From the NCBI GenBank assembly GCA_964017195.1, contig OZ024889.1:51993418-52057417 (forward strand): a stretch of 64,000 bases of DNA, read 5' to 3'. Under the pieces are notes generated by a model. The model saw only the letters and a program-made list of their open reading frames with translations. It ran no database searches and had not been told where the DNA came from. The stretch is from Siderastrea radians. Lineage: Eukaryota > Cnidaria > Anthozoa > Scleractinia > Rhizangiidae. The position numbers were made by a program, and so were the translations under genes. This document shows positions 1-11,939 of the stretch, piece after piece (the stretch's first letter is position 1; each line of letters begins with the position of its first letter).

Positions 1-3000
1 ATCAGACCTTATCAAATTGCTTCTGAAGCTGGAGAAGAAGAAGCCTAAAATCATAGTGGTTGACGATTCCAAGCAAGTTCCAGCACCAAGGACTTATAAA
101 CCAAGACCACCAGTACCAACACCTCGCAAGAGTGTCAAACAGATGGCTAAAGAATATGAAGAAAACATCATTCTACCGCCTCTAGAATTCAGGGATAATT
201 ACAAACCAGTTTCAGCACAAAGAACTAAACAACATGCAGTTAAAAAACCGGTTCCTGCACCAAGAACCAAAATAGAACAAACAGACAAAGCTTTAAAAGG
301 TTACACTAAGTCTTATGAAATCAGCATCAAAAGCAATAAAGACCCCTTAGCCCAATTGCAAAACACGAGAAAGGCTATAGAACATCATGCAATAACTTTA
401 TTGAATGAAATGAAAGGTTTTAAATATGTTGAAACACTAAAGGTCACATTTAGCAAAATGTCTGGTGGTGAAATAGTGATTAAAACTGCATATTTCAACA
501 GTATAGCCCAAACAATAATCAACGAAATGGAAATCGCTGATTCATTACAATTATCAAAACAACAAATACTGAATAAGATAGCTCAATGGATATCAGAAGG
601 TTCTGGATGGACAATTCAATCTGTTGACAATCATTACCTCAACATAGTTAAATACAAGCCATTGAAAGGATCTTCATATATCCAACTGCCTTCCGAACTG
701 CGAAACAGCGCTAAAGGATTAATAAACATGAAAAATGAGGATAATGAATGTTTCAGGTGGTGTCATATCCGACATTTAAATCCACAAGACAAGGATCCTC
801 AAAGAATTAAAAAAGTTGATAAATTATATGTTAAAAATCTAGATTATTCAGGGATTCAATTTCCAGTAAGCAAAAAACAATATCACAGAATTGAAAAACA
901 AAATAAATCAATATAAATGTTTTTTGTCATAAAGACAAAGAACCGTATCCCATCTATCTTTCCAAAGAAAAGTATGAAGATCATATGGAACTACTATTGA
1001 TAACTAAAGATGAAAACAGTCATTATGTTCTCATAAAGGATTTCAACAAGTTCAAGTATAATCAGACTAAACACAAAGAAAAAAAGCATTTTTGTATGCA
1101 CTGCATGCAATGTTTCAGTTCCGACAGGGTTCTAAACAATCATAAAGAAATCTGCATTCAAATTAATGGAACACAAGCAGTAAATATGCCAACTAAAGAT
1201 AATAACATACTGAAATTCAACAATTTCCATATGCAGCAACCTGTACCATTTGTTATCTATGCTGATTTTGAAGCCATAACAGAGAAGATTCATGGATGTC
1301 AACCTAACAGTAATAAATCATATACTGAAGCCTACCAAAGACATACAGATTGTGGATATGGTTATAAAGTGGTTTGTTGTTATGATGACAAATATACAAA
1401 ACCAATACAACTATATAGGGGTGAAAAGGCTGTGTACAAATTCATGGAAAATATGTTAGAAGAAGTAAAATACTGTAAAAAAGCTATGAAGACATTTTTT
1501 AACAAACCATTAAAAATGACAAAAGAGGATGAAGAGGAGTTCAAAAAAGCAACAACATGTCACATCTGCAATAAAAAATATACTGAAAAAGACATTCGAG
1601 TCAGAGATCATTGTCATATCACTGGTAAATACAGAGGCTCAGCACATCAAGACTGTAATCTGAAACTCAGAATAAATCCAGAAAAAATCAAAATTCCAGT
1701 GATCTTCCATAATTTGAGAGGATATGACTGTCATTTTTTAATGCAAGAGATTGGAGCCATTGTTAAGAAACATGCATACAAAAATAAGAAAGGAGAGGAG
1801 AAACAAATGAATATCAATGCCATACCGAACAATATGGAAAAATATATGGCTTTCATGCTTGGTAATCACCTTACCTTCATTGATAGTTTCCAGTTTATGA
1901 GCTCAAGTTTGGATAAACTAGTTAGCAACTTACCAGCAGAAGCTTTGAAATATACAAACAAAAGATTCCAAAAAGAAAAATTCAATCTTATGACGCGAAA
2001 AGGTGTTTATCCTTATGATTACATGGACAGTTTTGAAAAATTCAATAAAACAGAATTGCCAACGAAAGAAGAATTTTACAGCATATTGAATAATGAGCAT
2101 ATAACAGATGAGGATTATTGTCATGCTCAAAAAGTGTGGAATACATTTCAATTACAAACGATGGGTGAATACCACAATCTATATCTTAAGTCTGATATTC
2201 TTCTATTAGCTGACGTGTTTGAAAACTTCCGTAAAACCTGTCTTCAGTATTATAAACTTGATCCCTGTCACTACTTTACATCTCCAGGATTATCTTGGGA
2301 TGCTATGTTGAAGATGACTAGTATCAAATTGGAACTAATTACAGACATAGATATGTTTCAATTCATTGAAAAAGGCATGAGAGGAGGTATATCTTACATA
2401 GCAAATCGATATGGAAAAGCAAATAATAAGTACATGAAAGAATACGATTAGAAGGCGCCCTCAAAGTATATTATGTATCTTGATGCTAATAATTTATACG
2501 GTTGGGCTATGAGTCAATACCTACCAACAGGTGGTTTCAAATGGTTGACGGAAAAACAAATCAATAAATTAAACTTAGCTGAGTACAAAGATGATAGCAG
2601 AAAAGGATTGATATTAGAAGTTGATCTAGAATACCCCAAAGAGTTGCATGACCTTCATAACGACTACCCTCTTGGACCGGAAAAGGTTAAAGTAAATGAT
2701 GACATGTTGTCAGGATATTGTAAGAAGATACAGAAAAAGTTCAACATATCGACAGGACTAGTACACAAACTGATCCCTACTTTATGCGACAAAGAAAAAT
2801 ATGTTCTACACTATAGAAATCTACAGTTGTATATTGATCTTGGATTGAAAGTAAAGAAAGTGCACAGAGTATTAGAATTCAATCAGTCACCTTGGCTCAA
2901 ACAATACATTGACTTCAATACACAAAAACGTACTCAAGCGAAAAATTCATGCGAAAAAGATTTCTTCAAGCTAATGAATAACTCAGTATTTGGAAAAACG

Positions 3001-3738
3001 ATGGAGAACATAAGAAAGCGTGTCGATGTCAGACTTATTACAGATGAGAAAAAACTATTGAAGATGGCTTCTAAACCAACTTATGTAAGCAGTAAGATAT
3101 TCAATGAAAATCTGGTGGCAGTGCATAAGATCAAAGAAACGCTAACTCTAAACAGGCCGGCATATGTGGGTATGTGTATTCTTGATCTGAGCAAAACTCT
3201 AATGTATGATTTTCATTATAACTACATAAAAGAAAAGTATGGAGACAAAGCCAAGCTGCTCTTCACTGACACAGACAGTCTAACATATGAGATTGAAGCT
3301 GAAGATGTGTACCGAGACTTTTGGAATGATAAAGATCGATTTGACAACAGCAACTATCCAGAAAACTCTCCGTATTTCGATAAGACAAACAAGAAGGTAA
3401 TCGGTAAATTCAAGGACGAAGCAGCTGGCATAACAATCACAGAATTCGTTGGTTTGCGATCAAAAATGTACAGTTACATAAAAGACAACCAGAAAGTGGG
3501 AAAAACAGCCAAGGGAATCAAGAAGAACATAATAAAGAACGACATCAAACATGAAGATTATAAAGAAGTACTATTTAATAACAAACAAATGCATCATGCT
3601 ATGAAAACTATTCGAAGCAGCAAACATCAACTTGGAAGTTATGAAATAAACAAAGTGTCACTCAGCTGTTTCGATGACAAAAGATATATATCAAATGATG
3701 GAATCAAAAGTCACGCTTACGGACATTATAAAATCTGA
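1..3738 (+). pseudogene. polB: Polinton protein-primed DNA polymerase B, copy A, broken and 5'-partial
   Basis: This is a family B, protein-primed type DNA polymerase that would replicate the element. The frame is already open at the window edge. Features in order: a proline-rich tract with a PVPAPRT motif (about 80-270), a CxxC/HxxxxC zinc finger (about 1097-1158), exonuclease motif I around YADFEA (about 1258), an HNH/endonuclease VII-like insert with CHIC and HCHITGKYRG (about 1557-1675), Exo II around FHNLRGYD (about 1704), Exo III around YLKSD (about 2180), polymerase motif A around YLDANNLYGW (2476), motif B around NNSVFGK (about 2977) and motif C around TDTDS (about 3265). There are two lesions: a frameshift between about 905 and 985, and an in-frame TAG at 2449-2451. 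All catalytic motifs remain readable, so decay looks recent. It is close to the copy at 61697, with a run of roughly 95 bases near 1770-1865 that looks identical by eye. Confidence 0.92.
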
Positions 3739-3848
3739 AGATATTACGTAATGCCACAATTGTGGTGGTCTACATACAAGTACTGACAAACACAGTCTAA
3801 TTCATGGTCCATCATGTACCACAGCTTTCCCATCACGCTGGTCATTTT

Positions 3849-4229
3849 TTACTCACTCTTCATTCGTGATGCAGTAGTTTGCTTCTTCTGGTAGGGATTA
3901 GTCAATAATCTCCTCCTTTGACGATTATTCTTCAGATTATCTTTCAAAGTTTTAACTTCATTAGTTTTCCTTATTTGATCAGCTAATTTCCTCCGTGATT
4001 TTTCAGATGTAATCATTTTCTTATATTCTTGAAGAACAATCATGTAACGCTCCACAGCATTCCCCACTACATTGAGATCCAACGACTCCAAAGTAAAAAT
4101 CTCTCGGTTCATATCAAATGTAAAGACTTCTTCGTTACCCATTTGACTCTTAATGACCTCAATAGAATCCTGAATTCTATTACACACAGATTGAAACCTG
4201 GAACTGAGCTCTTCCGATGAGATAGGCAT
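3849..4229 (-). CDS. Small charged coiled-coil protein of the Polinton right end
   Basis: About 126 residues starting at the ATG at 4227-4229; the frame stays open up to 4256 without another ATG. The protein is rich in Lys, Glu, Arg and Gln, with a helical middle part and a very basic C-terminus containing NRQRRRLL. It has no signal peptide or membrane segment. It is convergent with the polymerase gene (110-base gap) and is the last gene before the terminal repeat. The basic tail suggests nucleic-acid or terminus binding, but that is inference and I do not recognise a family. The frame is undamaged although the neighbouring polymerase is broken. Confidence 0.6.
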   Translation of the reverse strand: MPISSEELSSRFQSVCNRIQDSIEVIKSQMGNEEVFTFDMNREIFTLESLDLNVVGNAVERYMIVLQEYKKMITSEKSRRKLADQIRKTNEVKTLKDNLKNNRQRRRLLTNPYQKKQTTASRMKSE

Positions 4230-4429
4230 TCTGTATTCTATCGGAAAATTTATCAAAATCTATATTTTATCAGATTTTTTATCAACTTGTAAATTTATGG
4301 GTACGCTTTTAATTGGTTGAAAAAATCATACGACTATCATATGATATCATGCAACAGCTATCAGTGATGACTCATTTCCTGTTTTCACCAGACATGTCCA
4401 GACTTGTTTCTCGGTATGACTTCCTGTTT

Positions 4430-4672
4430 TCCGAGAATTTTAAGACTTCCTGTTGTATGAAGTCACGCGATGTAAAATGCGTTCGAGTTATATGAAATGG
4501 AAAAATGCGCTCGTTTTCATATGAGATAAAAACATATAGATTTCAATAAAATGGAAAAATATATAGATTCAATAAAATGATTGCTATCAGATGGAAAGTA
4601 GTTACATAGTTGGGTTTGGTAAGAGAGCATTTTTGACAAAAATGTTTTCGTACCCCCAACTCTATAACTACT
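4430..4672 (-). repeat. Right terminal inverted repeat of Polinton copy A
   Basis: Read on the minus strand from 4672 it begins AGTAGTTATAGAGTTGGGGG and aligns with the left terminus of copy B from 40929. Shared blocks include the terminal 22 or so bases, the words ATCTATATATTTTT and ATCTATATGTTTTT, and GAAGTCTTAAAATTCTCGG further in. The outermost 75 bases form an imperfect palindrome. Confidence 0.85.
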
Positions 4673-4782
4673 AAAAACGGACCATTCCTCGGTGTGAAGC
4701 GGCCATTTTCGATCTCATGCTGTGAATGGTCGGTGAAGTGTGACGTGGGATACTATTCGGACTTCCTCTGTGCTGTCACTTA

Positions 4783-5035
4783 ACCCATGCACGGTCCTTA
4801 GTAGAATAATGTTTCACCAAAGCTTGCCTTAAAGTATTTAAGTCTCTTCGCTCTTCAGGTGGTAACTCAAACATAAAAGTTTCTGCTGGTCCAGCAAGGT
4901 TGTTAATGAGCTGTGTTCGTGCAGCTGGAACATCCAATTGAATTCCTTTGGATTCCAGTACTAGTTCTAATTTTTCAAACCAGTAATTGATATCTTCGTT
5001 CTCATATCCATGGAATTTACCTACTTGACGTCTCT
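4783..5035 (-). pseudogene. Retrotransposon Gag relic
   Basis: A minus-strand frame reads a Gag-like capsid segment: KFHGYENEDINYWFEKLELV near 5030-4970, then a block with LINNLAGPAETFMFELP, then LRQALVKHYSTKDRAW. This is the pattern of retrotransposon gag domains. The preceding potential ATG at 5087-5089 is in a different frame, so a frameshift lies near 5035. No pol sequence follows on the same strand, so this is an isolated fragment, probably of an LTR element. It resembles neither Polinton gene set. The family call rests on pattern recognition only. Confidence 0.5.
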
Positions 5036-5352
5036 ATTCAAACGTATTTGAGTAAGTTCAGTCAATGCATGGATATATTCTCCTTCCATGATGTCTTAAT
5101 GTGAGTTGTCGGAGATATCAGAGTCAGTGGAACTTCCCAGTCTTCCTGATATCGGTGAATTAAGCTCACTTTAAGAAGTGTCGCTATCTTGAAATTCCCC
5201 TTCAGAAGTATTACTCGGAAGTGTCAGCAGGTAAATTGATAATTTGCAACTGTTTTTCACAAGCAGTGTTATTTCTAGCAACAGGCAGGAGTATTCAACA
5301 ACCCTTGTTGTCCAATTAACGTATAATCCACAGGCGCGGTTGTAGTTGGGCG

Positions 5353-5835
5353 TTATAAACCTCCAGTCACAGAAACATGAGCTGTGTTGTCAGTACTGTT
5401 AACAGGTGATGTGCCCACTGGTAACTGCTGTCCTGCCGCAAATGCGTTTTCTGTAATGTTCTCTGTTCCTTTTTCTTTTTGTTTTTCTTTTTCTGGATAA
5501 CTTTCTTCCTCAATAACTACACGTTTACTGAGATCAGGTGTGGGCAAAACACTGAAACTGTCTTCACTATTGGAATCAACACTGATATCTACAGGTTCGA
5601 AGTTTGTCCTTGTTAAACCTATCAGAGTCCCTTTGGCAGGCTTCCAATGCTTCTGAACTAGTTCCTTCTTTAGGGATTGGTCCTCGTCTAATTCTGGGGC
5701 TATTTTGTTGTCATCAAAAAGTAAATCACCCTCGACGGAGGCATCTACTTTCGACTCTGGAGTACTATGCTTGTTTTTCCGGCTTCTTTCCGGAATAAAC
5801 TCAGCATTAATTTTCTTATAAAACTTTTTGAATTA
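5353..5835 (-). other. Open minus-strand frame of unknown nature
   Basis: A frame of about 160 codons is free of stops between the TAA near 5835 and the stop at 5353. It has no ATG at its start. The composition is acidic and polar (Glu, Ser, Thr, Lys rich), with a segment around LVQKHWKPAKGTLIGL and a run of alternating Glu/Lys near 5470-5510. It lies upstream of the Gag relic on the same strand, so it could be the 5' part of that element's gag, or an exon. I recognise no family. Confidence 0.25.
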
Positions 5836-5839
5836 CTTG

Positions 5840-8800
5840 GGCGTATCCCTCCTTACTTGCTCCAAGGGTCATGTTTTTTTCTGTGTTCCATTCGTCTCTG
5901 ATAGTTCTGCCGTAATTAACCACTCTTCTCGACCAGTGTAAAGTGATGCAGCTGATGATCTGTTGCCGTCAATGGTGGGGCACTAAAGAATGATGGAGTG
6001 ATTGTTGGTCCAAGAGGTGGGAATTGGCTGGAGTTATACCTGAAAAAAGGAAACAACGAGGCACTGTTAAAACAAAAAAATATTCGGCGACCTTTCCACC
6101 ATTCAGGCCAGTTGTACATTTAATTACACATGCAGACGGACATACGTAGACCACAAAACTTATACTGGGAACTTATTAGCTGTTTCTAAAATATACGTAT
6201 TATAACTAAAGGTCACACACTACAACCTCTGATCAAAATCATAGTTAATTAGTTCGAAACTGACGTGATCAGTATGTGAAGATCAATTAAACAACTTGCA
6301 AGCATGCAGCTTATGACATTTGGAAAAATTATCCTATTGATGATTGGACTCACGTTTATATCTTCCAAAAACAGTTGTCATGTATAATCAAGTACCCATT
6401 TTGATATGTAATATTGACTTACATTGATATATTCAGCCCACCTGAAAATAGCTGCATCGACGTGAGTGCTTGTAGGAAATTGAGCCTCATGCAGAAGCAT
6501 CTGAAACTTAAGCCTCACCAGAGACTTTCATTGAGGCGTCAGGGCTTTGATTTGTTGAGCTAAACACAGGAGCACTGCTCACTGCAACAGGGAATAGCAG
6601 CTGCTTGCTTTTGCGGAGAGGTTCCTCCAGCACTTAGGGATCTTTAGGAACGCACATTTACTGCAGTCTTTAAATCCACCATATAAATCTTTATTTTACT
6701 CTCACGATATTGCTCTATTTATCCGTCAATTTTAAAAAAAGCTGCCCTGATTGATACTGATTTCTTATGTGATTGCGCTTGTGCTTTCACAATAACGTAT
6801 GATAGTTGTGCTGGCAGTCAATTGATGTGTACAATATGACATTTTTTAGAATGACGAAGAACAAAAAGTAAAAACGGTCAAGCAATTGCGCCAGAAATCT
6901 AGCTTTCTAGAGACCTAAAATCTTGCTGCAAACAAAAGCAGGTTTATGGATGTTTTATAAATTAGCTACAATTCAGCTTCTTTTGTGAAGTGGCATCCTT
7001 TCAAAATAATATACTAATAACTACATAACCTGAAATTATTATTTTTTAAAATCATGAATTGTACAGTGTACAGTGTCTATTTGATATAAATGACAAATGA
7101 AAATCTTTCTCAATCTCGTGAGTGTTTTACTAATAATCATGAGGTGCAATTGTAAAAAGGACTCCATTCTGGAGGAAATTCGCTTTGCTTTTTAAATACT
7201 TCTCAATACTTCAGTCTCCTTACTTCTCAAGTTTTTTATAATTCCTCGTCTTAGTTGCTTGTTACAGTACCTTCTGAATAATCTAAATCGTGCCTAGACG
7301 TTTGTAAGGGTTTAAGAGAAAGTGAAGGATATTGTTAAGCAAAGATTTTGCTTACAAAGACATAACTGCAAGAAGGACGTTTCCGTTCTCCGTTCGTTTA
7401 ATATTCTTGTTCACAGCTCTGTACAGTCACAGTGCAAATTACAACTCAGCTCTAACTTTTACACTCTCACTTATACAAGCTCAAGAGAACGGAAATTATC
7501 TAATCTAATTACAACATCGATAAGTTATGTCACTAAAGAACCCAAAGTGTGAAATTCGTGCGGCAGAACCAATTAGAGATGTCAAATGTGATTCAGCAAA
7601 ATCTCAGCAATAATTTAATAAGCATTCTGAAATTCCAGTGGATAAGGAGGTGCATAGCTAATTAGGTAGAAGGGAAAGCCATTTTCGAAAGCGTAAGAAC
7701 TCACTGAAGGGAAAGAATTTCAAAGAAAACAGGTGTAAGCGGGTGCTCAGTGGCATAGGTGTTTCCCGCATAAACCACTGAGCACCAGAAAATCGCTTCT
7801 TGGTTCTGCACACTTGGAATAAAACCATAAATATAACCCAAACCAAAAATACAAGTTGTATCCCATAACAGTAGTCCTGGTTTAACGAAGCAAGCTGTGT
7901 TGTGAGTTGACCATCTAATAACCGAAACGTTTTGTCAAGGGATTGTAGTGTAGAGTTGTTGAAATGGAGGGGAGGTGTGACATTGAGGGATTTGTAGTGT
8001 AGATGTGAAATATTTCAGTCGTAATTTTTCCATGGTACATAGTGGAAAGAATTTGTTGTAAACAATGGAATATGGAAAATATCGTGTTCGCACCTGTATA
8101 GGCCGCACTTTTTTTCTCAAAAATTTTTATGCAAAATGATGGTGCAGCCTATACATGGTAGAACTGAAATCTTCATGTGTTAAAATAGAAACCCCCCTGA
8201 AATTTTCATGGAATTCTTTGTATAACACAAGTGTACAGATGTTAGTGTACATGTTGCTTCAATATCTTGGTTTATCGCAACTGAAATGAACGTTTCAGAG
8301 CCTGAAAGCGTCAGTTTGAACCATGCACCTCATTGAGTCAATAACTCTTTCAATCAAAGGGTTTAACTATTTCCCATGGCTAAGAAATCATCTACACAAA
8401 CGGAAATGATCAGAATCTTCGCCGCGATCACTTATCTTAAACAGTGTATACTTATGATTTGAAATTGATTTGAGACTCAGCGTGGGTTTTTCTGTCAAAT
8501 AATTACGTTTACTTACTACTGAGGTGGGTTTCCAATAACGCATTGTCCAAGAACTAAGGAATGCAACTTAAACTTTCATGCGAGTGCGAGACCGAGTTAA
8601 CTCAATCCGCCACCATCTTTGATTCATTCAGTAACCTTAGCAACCTATAACCATCGCACGTGCACATGTGCGAGATGCGTGCGAGGCGTATGTGTTTTTG
8701 TTAGTTTCTTTACACGTGCCAGGGGTGTGTGTCTGTTTGTTTCCTGATGCTAAACATAGTGTTCATAGAAATTAACAACCAATTGAAATATTCTTCTTTG

Positions 8801-8888
8801 TTCTAAGTGATTATCTTGATCCAGGTTTGTGTATAAAAGACACCTCGTTAACAAGGTTTTTCACTCTGATCATTGATCAATTTAAAAA
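5840..8888. other. Gene-poor interval
   Basis: Only short AT-rich open frames occur here, with no recognisable protein motif. A block at about 7560-7790 resembles the LTR-like blocks at 13330-13660 and 14345-14681 (shared CAGAACCAAT and TTTCCC(G)C words). I see no convincing gene. Confidence 0.4.
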
Positions 8889-9245
8889 ATGTCTGAAAAA
8901 GGATCTCATGCTTCTTACGCTGCTGGCTTTAAGTTAAAAGTTGTGTTGTTCGCAGAACAAAATGGGAATCGTGCCACCTGAAGGAATTTTTCAGTTCATG
9001 AAAAGTGTGTACGGAGATGGAGATCACAGAAAGAGAACCTTAAGAAAATGCCATGCAGCAAACGAGCCAAGCGGGGAAAGAGTGCCCAATTTCCCGAACG
9101 TGAAGATGACCTTGCTGCTTGGATTACTTTGAGGAGACAGGAAGGAATCACTGTTTCCACGACCGTTATCTGCTTAAAAGCCAGGGCTCTCGCCCATGAA
9201 AAAGGAATTCCATTCGACGTAGGACCACAGTGGCCCAGAAACTTC
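8889..9245 (+). pseudogene. Pogo/Tigger-like transposase N-terminus, degenerate
   Basis: From the ATG at 8889 the sequence encodes SYAAGFKLKVVLFAEQNGNR, the start of a psq-type helix-turn-helix found in pogo-like DDE transposases. After a frame change the CENP-B-like second DNA-binding part is readable around 9050-9190, with KRGKSAQFPEREDDLAAWI followed by a GITVSTTVICLKARALA stretch. The catalytic DDE domain is absent and the reading ends near 9245. It would be a DNA-binding half of a transposase, 5' intact but frameshifted and 3' truncated. The family call is from motif pattern. Confidence 0.65.
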
Positions 9246-9254
9246 CCGAGGAAG

Positions 9255-9306
9255 TCTCTATCATGTCTATATGTCTATATGTCTATCAGTCTCTATCATG
9301 TCTATA
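9255..9306. repeat. Short (GTCTATAT)-like tandem repeat
   Basis: Several imperfect copies of TCTATCATG / TCTATATG follow each other directly after the pogo relic. Confidence 0.6.
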
Positions 9307-9309
9307 AAT

Positions 9310-11490
9310 GACTATAAATATCTAGGTTGTTGGCGGGCAGCTTAATCCAGTCATTTGTGTCTTAGTATTTCAAGCTCACTTCTTTGCTGTGAAGGCTGGG
9401 ATATCATGTTAAGATGCGTTCCATAAAGTTTTAACCTCTTCTGCTGTTAAAAACATTTCTCTTTTAGTCCTTTTACCTTAAATTCGTACCTTTCCATCTC
9501 TAAACGGAACTTGTTTTGTCAACTAATTCGCATGCACTGCTGATCCGAACGTGCACGGTTAGGACGAAATTCTTGGAATTCATCAAAGAAAGTGGGTGGG
9601 GCAGTGAAACAAAGTGGGTGGGGCAGCAATATGAAAATTTGGGCCCATTCCACAGTTCGGTGATTTTCGTAGTAGGATGTTCTGCAGACTTACAAACCCA
9701 ACACATGTGATGAGAAGTGTAGCTATTCACGTTAGAATTACAAGAGCAAGAACCCTTGTAATTCCACGCTGGAGAGCCTTTAAAGAGATCTGTTTAACTA
9801 AAACTCTGCCAAGAATTGGTCTTAGTTGTTGTCGTATGTAAATCAGAATTCTTAAAAGAATATGGCTGCCATTTCACGAATATTCGCAGTGCGATCCCAT
9901 TCAAGGCATCTGAATTCAACCTGCCTGGCTATATACGATTAAAAACCACGTACACTGGTCCACGAACCAGACCATCAATACATCAATAATTCGAGAATGG
10001 CAAGCATATGTTTATTTGCATCCACTTCATAATATGTAATCATCGCCAGATAGCCAGCAGGAAAAGTCGGCATATCCAAAGCATTAAATTCTGGGTAGTA
10101 GACATACCTGGACAAATTCCTGTTGCCAGTCTATCGCTTCCTTCTTGGCTGTGTTTTTCTGGTCTTTGCATGAAGATTTTGCTGCAGAAGGTGGAGGAGG
10201 GGGCGATGTCGTGCTCGTACACAAACAAAGTACCTCCAATTCAAGTCCAAGCTTTTCCTTTTGAGGCTGCACCAACGCCAACTTTTTATGTAGTCAATCT
10301 TGTCACACTGATTGTTGGGAAGGATCGCAAGGAGAGAATCAGGGTTTCACTTGGTTTCTTCCAGGTCGTCAAATTGTGCCAGGTGTTCAAACAAGTTTGG
10401 ATGCGGGAACATGTAGTATGGCTTTTCCAGTTTTGATCTAATGAGTTTTGAGCGGATTTGGACTTGGATTTTTGAGACATGGTGGTATAAACGAGATTGG
10501 AACTGAGGCTAGAGAATGACTACAAGAGTCAAGAGGGTGATCTTTCCAGATGAGGTTGAAAGAAATTACTAGCGACCAGACTAGCTGACGGAGTGAGCAA
10601 TCTGAAAGCTGACACTGTGACACCTAGCTAAAGACATACTGATCACTGCTTGTCATCTATTGGTAAATACCAATCATTACCTAAGTAATCATTGTGCCAT
10701 CATTTTTGGCCTTGATGTGGTGTCCAGAAGGCAGCTTGACACCCAACTCAACATCTTTGTTGTGCAACATTTTTTATAAGATTGAAATTGCCTCACTGCA
10801 TCGTTGTGCTGACTTCACAGTCACATTGACACCAAGACACCTCAGCATCTCCTTAAATACATTGCTTAAGTACTCCAATCGCAAGTCTAAAGAGATATTT
10901 TGCCCTTTCCCACTATGGTTATTGACAGTTCGATTCCATACTAGGTAGTGAGAGAGTCTCTCTACATGCTATGAAAAAGGACAACTGCAATGCAGCAAAA
11001 GCATACCTTTCTTGTATGCATTGAATATCAACGGCATGAGTGTGCAGCACCTCAGAATCCTGTTACCATCCCCCTCTTTGATTGTATCATCAAAATTGAA
11101 AATTAGCATTCCAAAGTTCAAGCAAGCACAGGCATAATTGTACCTAGCATCAGTGAGTTTAGATTCTGGAGAAGGTTGGGTGGTGGTCTCACTTGGCTCT
11201 TCTTGAGTTTGGTCGTCAAATGAATGAACTGTTAACTCGACTTAACAATCCCTTGCCTGAGCATATCTGTATCTCTTGTTACAAACCCTGCACTGATATT
11301 GCACTGATACCTCTTTGGCCTCTTCATTTCCACAAGTTTACTTTGCACAGTCTCGTGAAAATGCTCTTGCTCATCCATGACAGTTTTCTTCAAAATCTCC
11401 TTCACTGGCTCATGCAGGCAATTCCTTCTTGTACTTTTACTGCCCTGATCCTCCTCCTGCTATCCTCCTCCAAAAACTTACGGAAAGTAC
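9310..11490. other. Gene-poor interval
   Basis: Short frames on both strands between about 10000 and 10640 show no family that I recognise. A minus-strand frame near 10480-10360 reads plausibly but breaks repeatedly. No supported gene. Confidence 0.35.
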
Positions 11491-11901
11491 CATCTGTCAA
11501 GTTAGTAGGTTACGGTCATAGGTGCTTCTCTTTTGTAGCACCTAGCCTATGGAACTCTCTTCCAAATAATATAAGAGAGAGCGGCTCGCTATCGGACTTT
11601 AAGACTTGTATAAAGACATACCTTTTTAACAAATTTTATAGACTATTGGTTAGTCGGTTAATTAGTTATTTAGATAGTTTAGCTAGTCAGTTAGTTAGTT
11701 ACTTAGTTAATTAGTTAGTTTTCATTTAAAGGTGTTAATGATTCTTAGTTTTTTCATCTTTACAGCTTAGTTATGTTATTAGTTAGTTTAGTTTTCTCAT
11801 GTTTCAGATAATTTTACGTTTTTATCAATTTTAGTGGTGACATTTTTAAAATTATTGTAAAGCACTATTGGATAGCACTAGAAATAGCGCTTTATAAATT
11901 C

Positions 11902-11937
<36 letters not shown>
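11490..11937 (+). mobile_element. 5'-truncated LINE, 3' end
   Basis: The plus strand encodes the conserved tail of a non-LTR retrotransposon reverse transcriptase protein: GYGHRCFSFVAPSLWNSLP, then an acidic/serine spacer, then FKTCIKTYLFNKF (about 11500-11638). It is followed by an untranslated tail rich in TTAGTTAG, a segment with AAATAGCGCTTTATAAATT, and an (ATT)n run. This order (WNSLP tail, GCGCTATATAAA-like word, short tandem tail) is typical of CR1/L2-type LINE 3' ends. The upstream endonuclease and reverse transcriptase domains are missing, as expected from 5' truncation during insertion. Confidence 0.7.
11906..11936 (+). repeat. (ATT)n microsatellite at LINE 3' end
   Basis: About ten consecutive ATT units terminate the LINE fragment. 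Confidence 0.9.
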
Positions 11938-11939
11938 AA

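Larger units (their letters stand above)
1..4672 (+). mobile_element. Polinton/Maverick copy A, right end only
   Basis: The right end of a Polinton (a large self-synthesising DNA transposon related to adintoviruses) enters from the left window edge. It holds a protein-primed DNA polymerase B gene on the plus strand, a small convergent gene, and a terminal repeat ending at 4672. The end is set by alignment: the reverse complement of about 4430-4672 matches the left terminal repeat of copy B starting at 40929. Both termini read AGTAGTTATA, and a 5' AG terminus is usual for Polintons. The capsid and integrase part lies outside the window. Confidence 0.9.

Noticed and set aside
1930..2151. Minus-strand open frames opposite the polymerase gene
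   Set aside because: Shadows of the coding strand with no motif.
10008..10436. 142-codon plus-strand frame as a gene
   Set aside because: No conserved motif, an overlapping antisense frame of similar quality, and a composition not unlike its non-coding surroundings.
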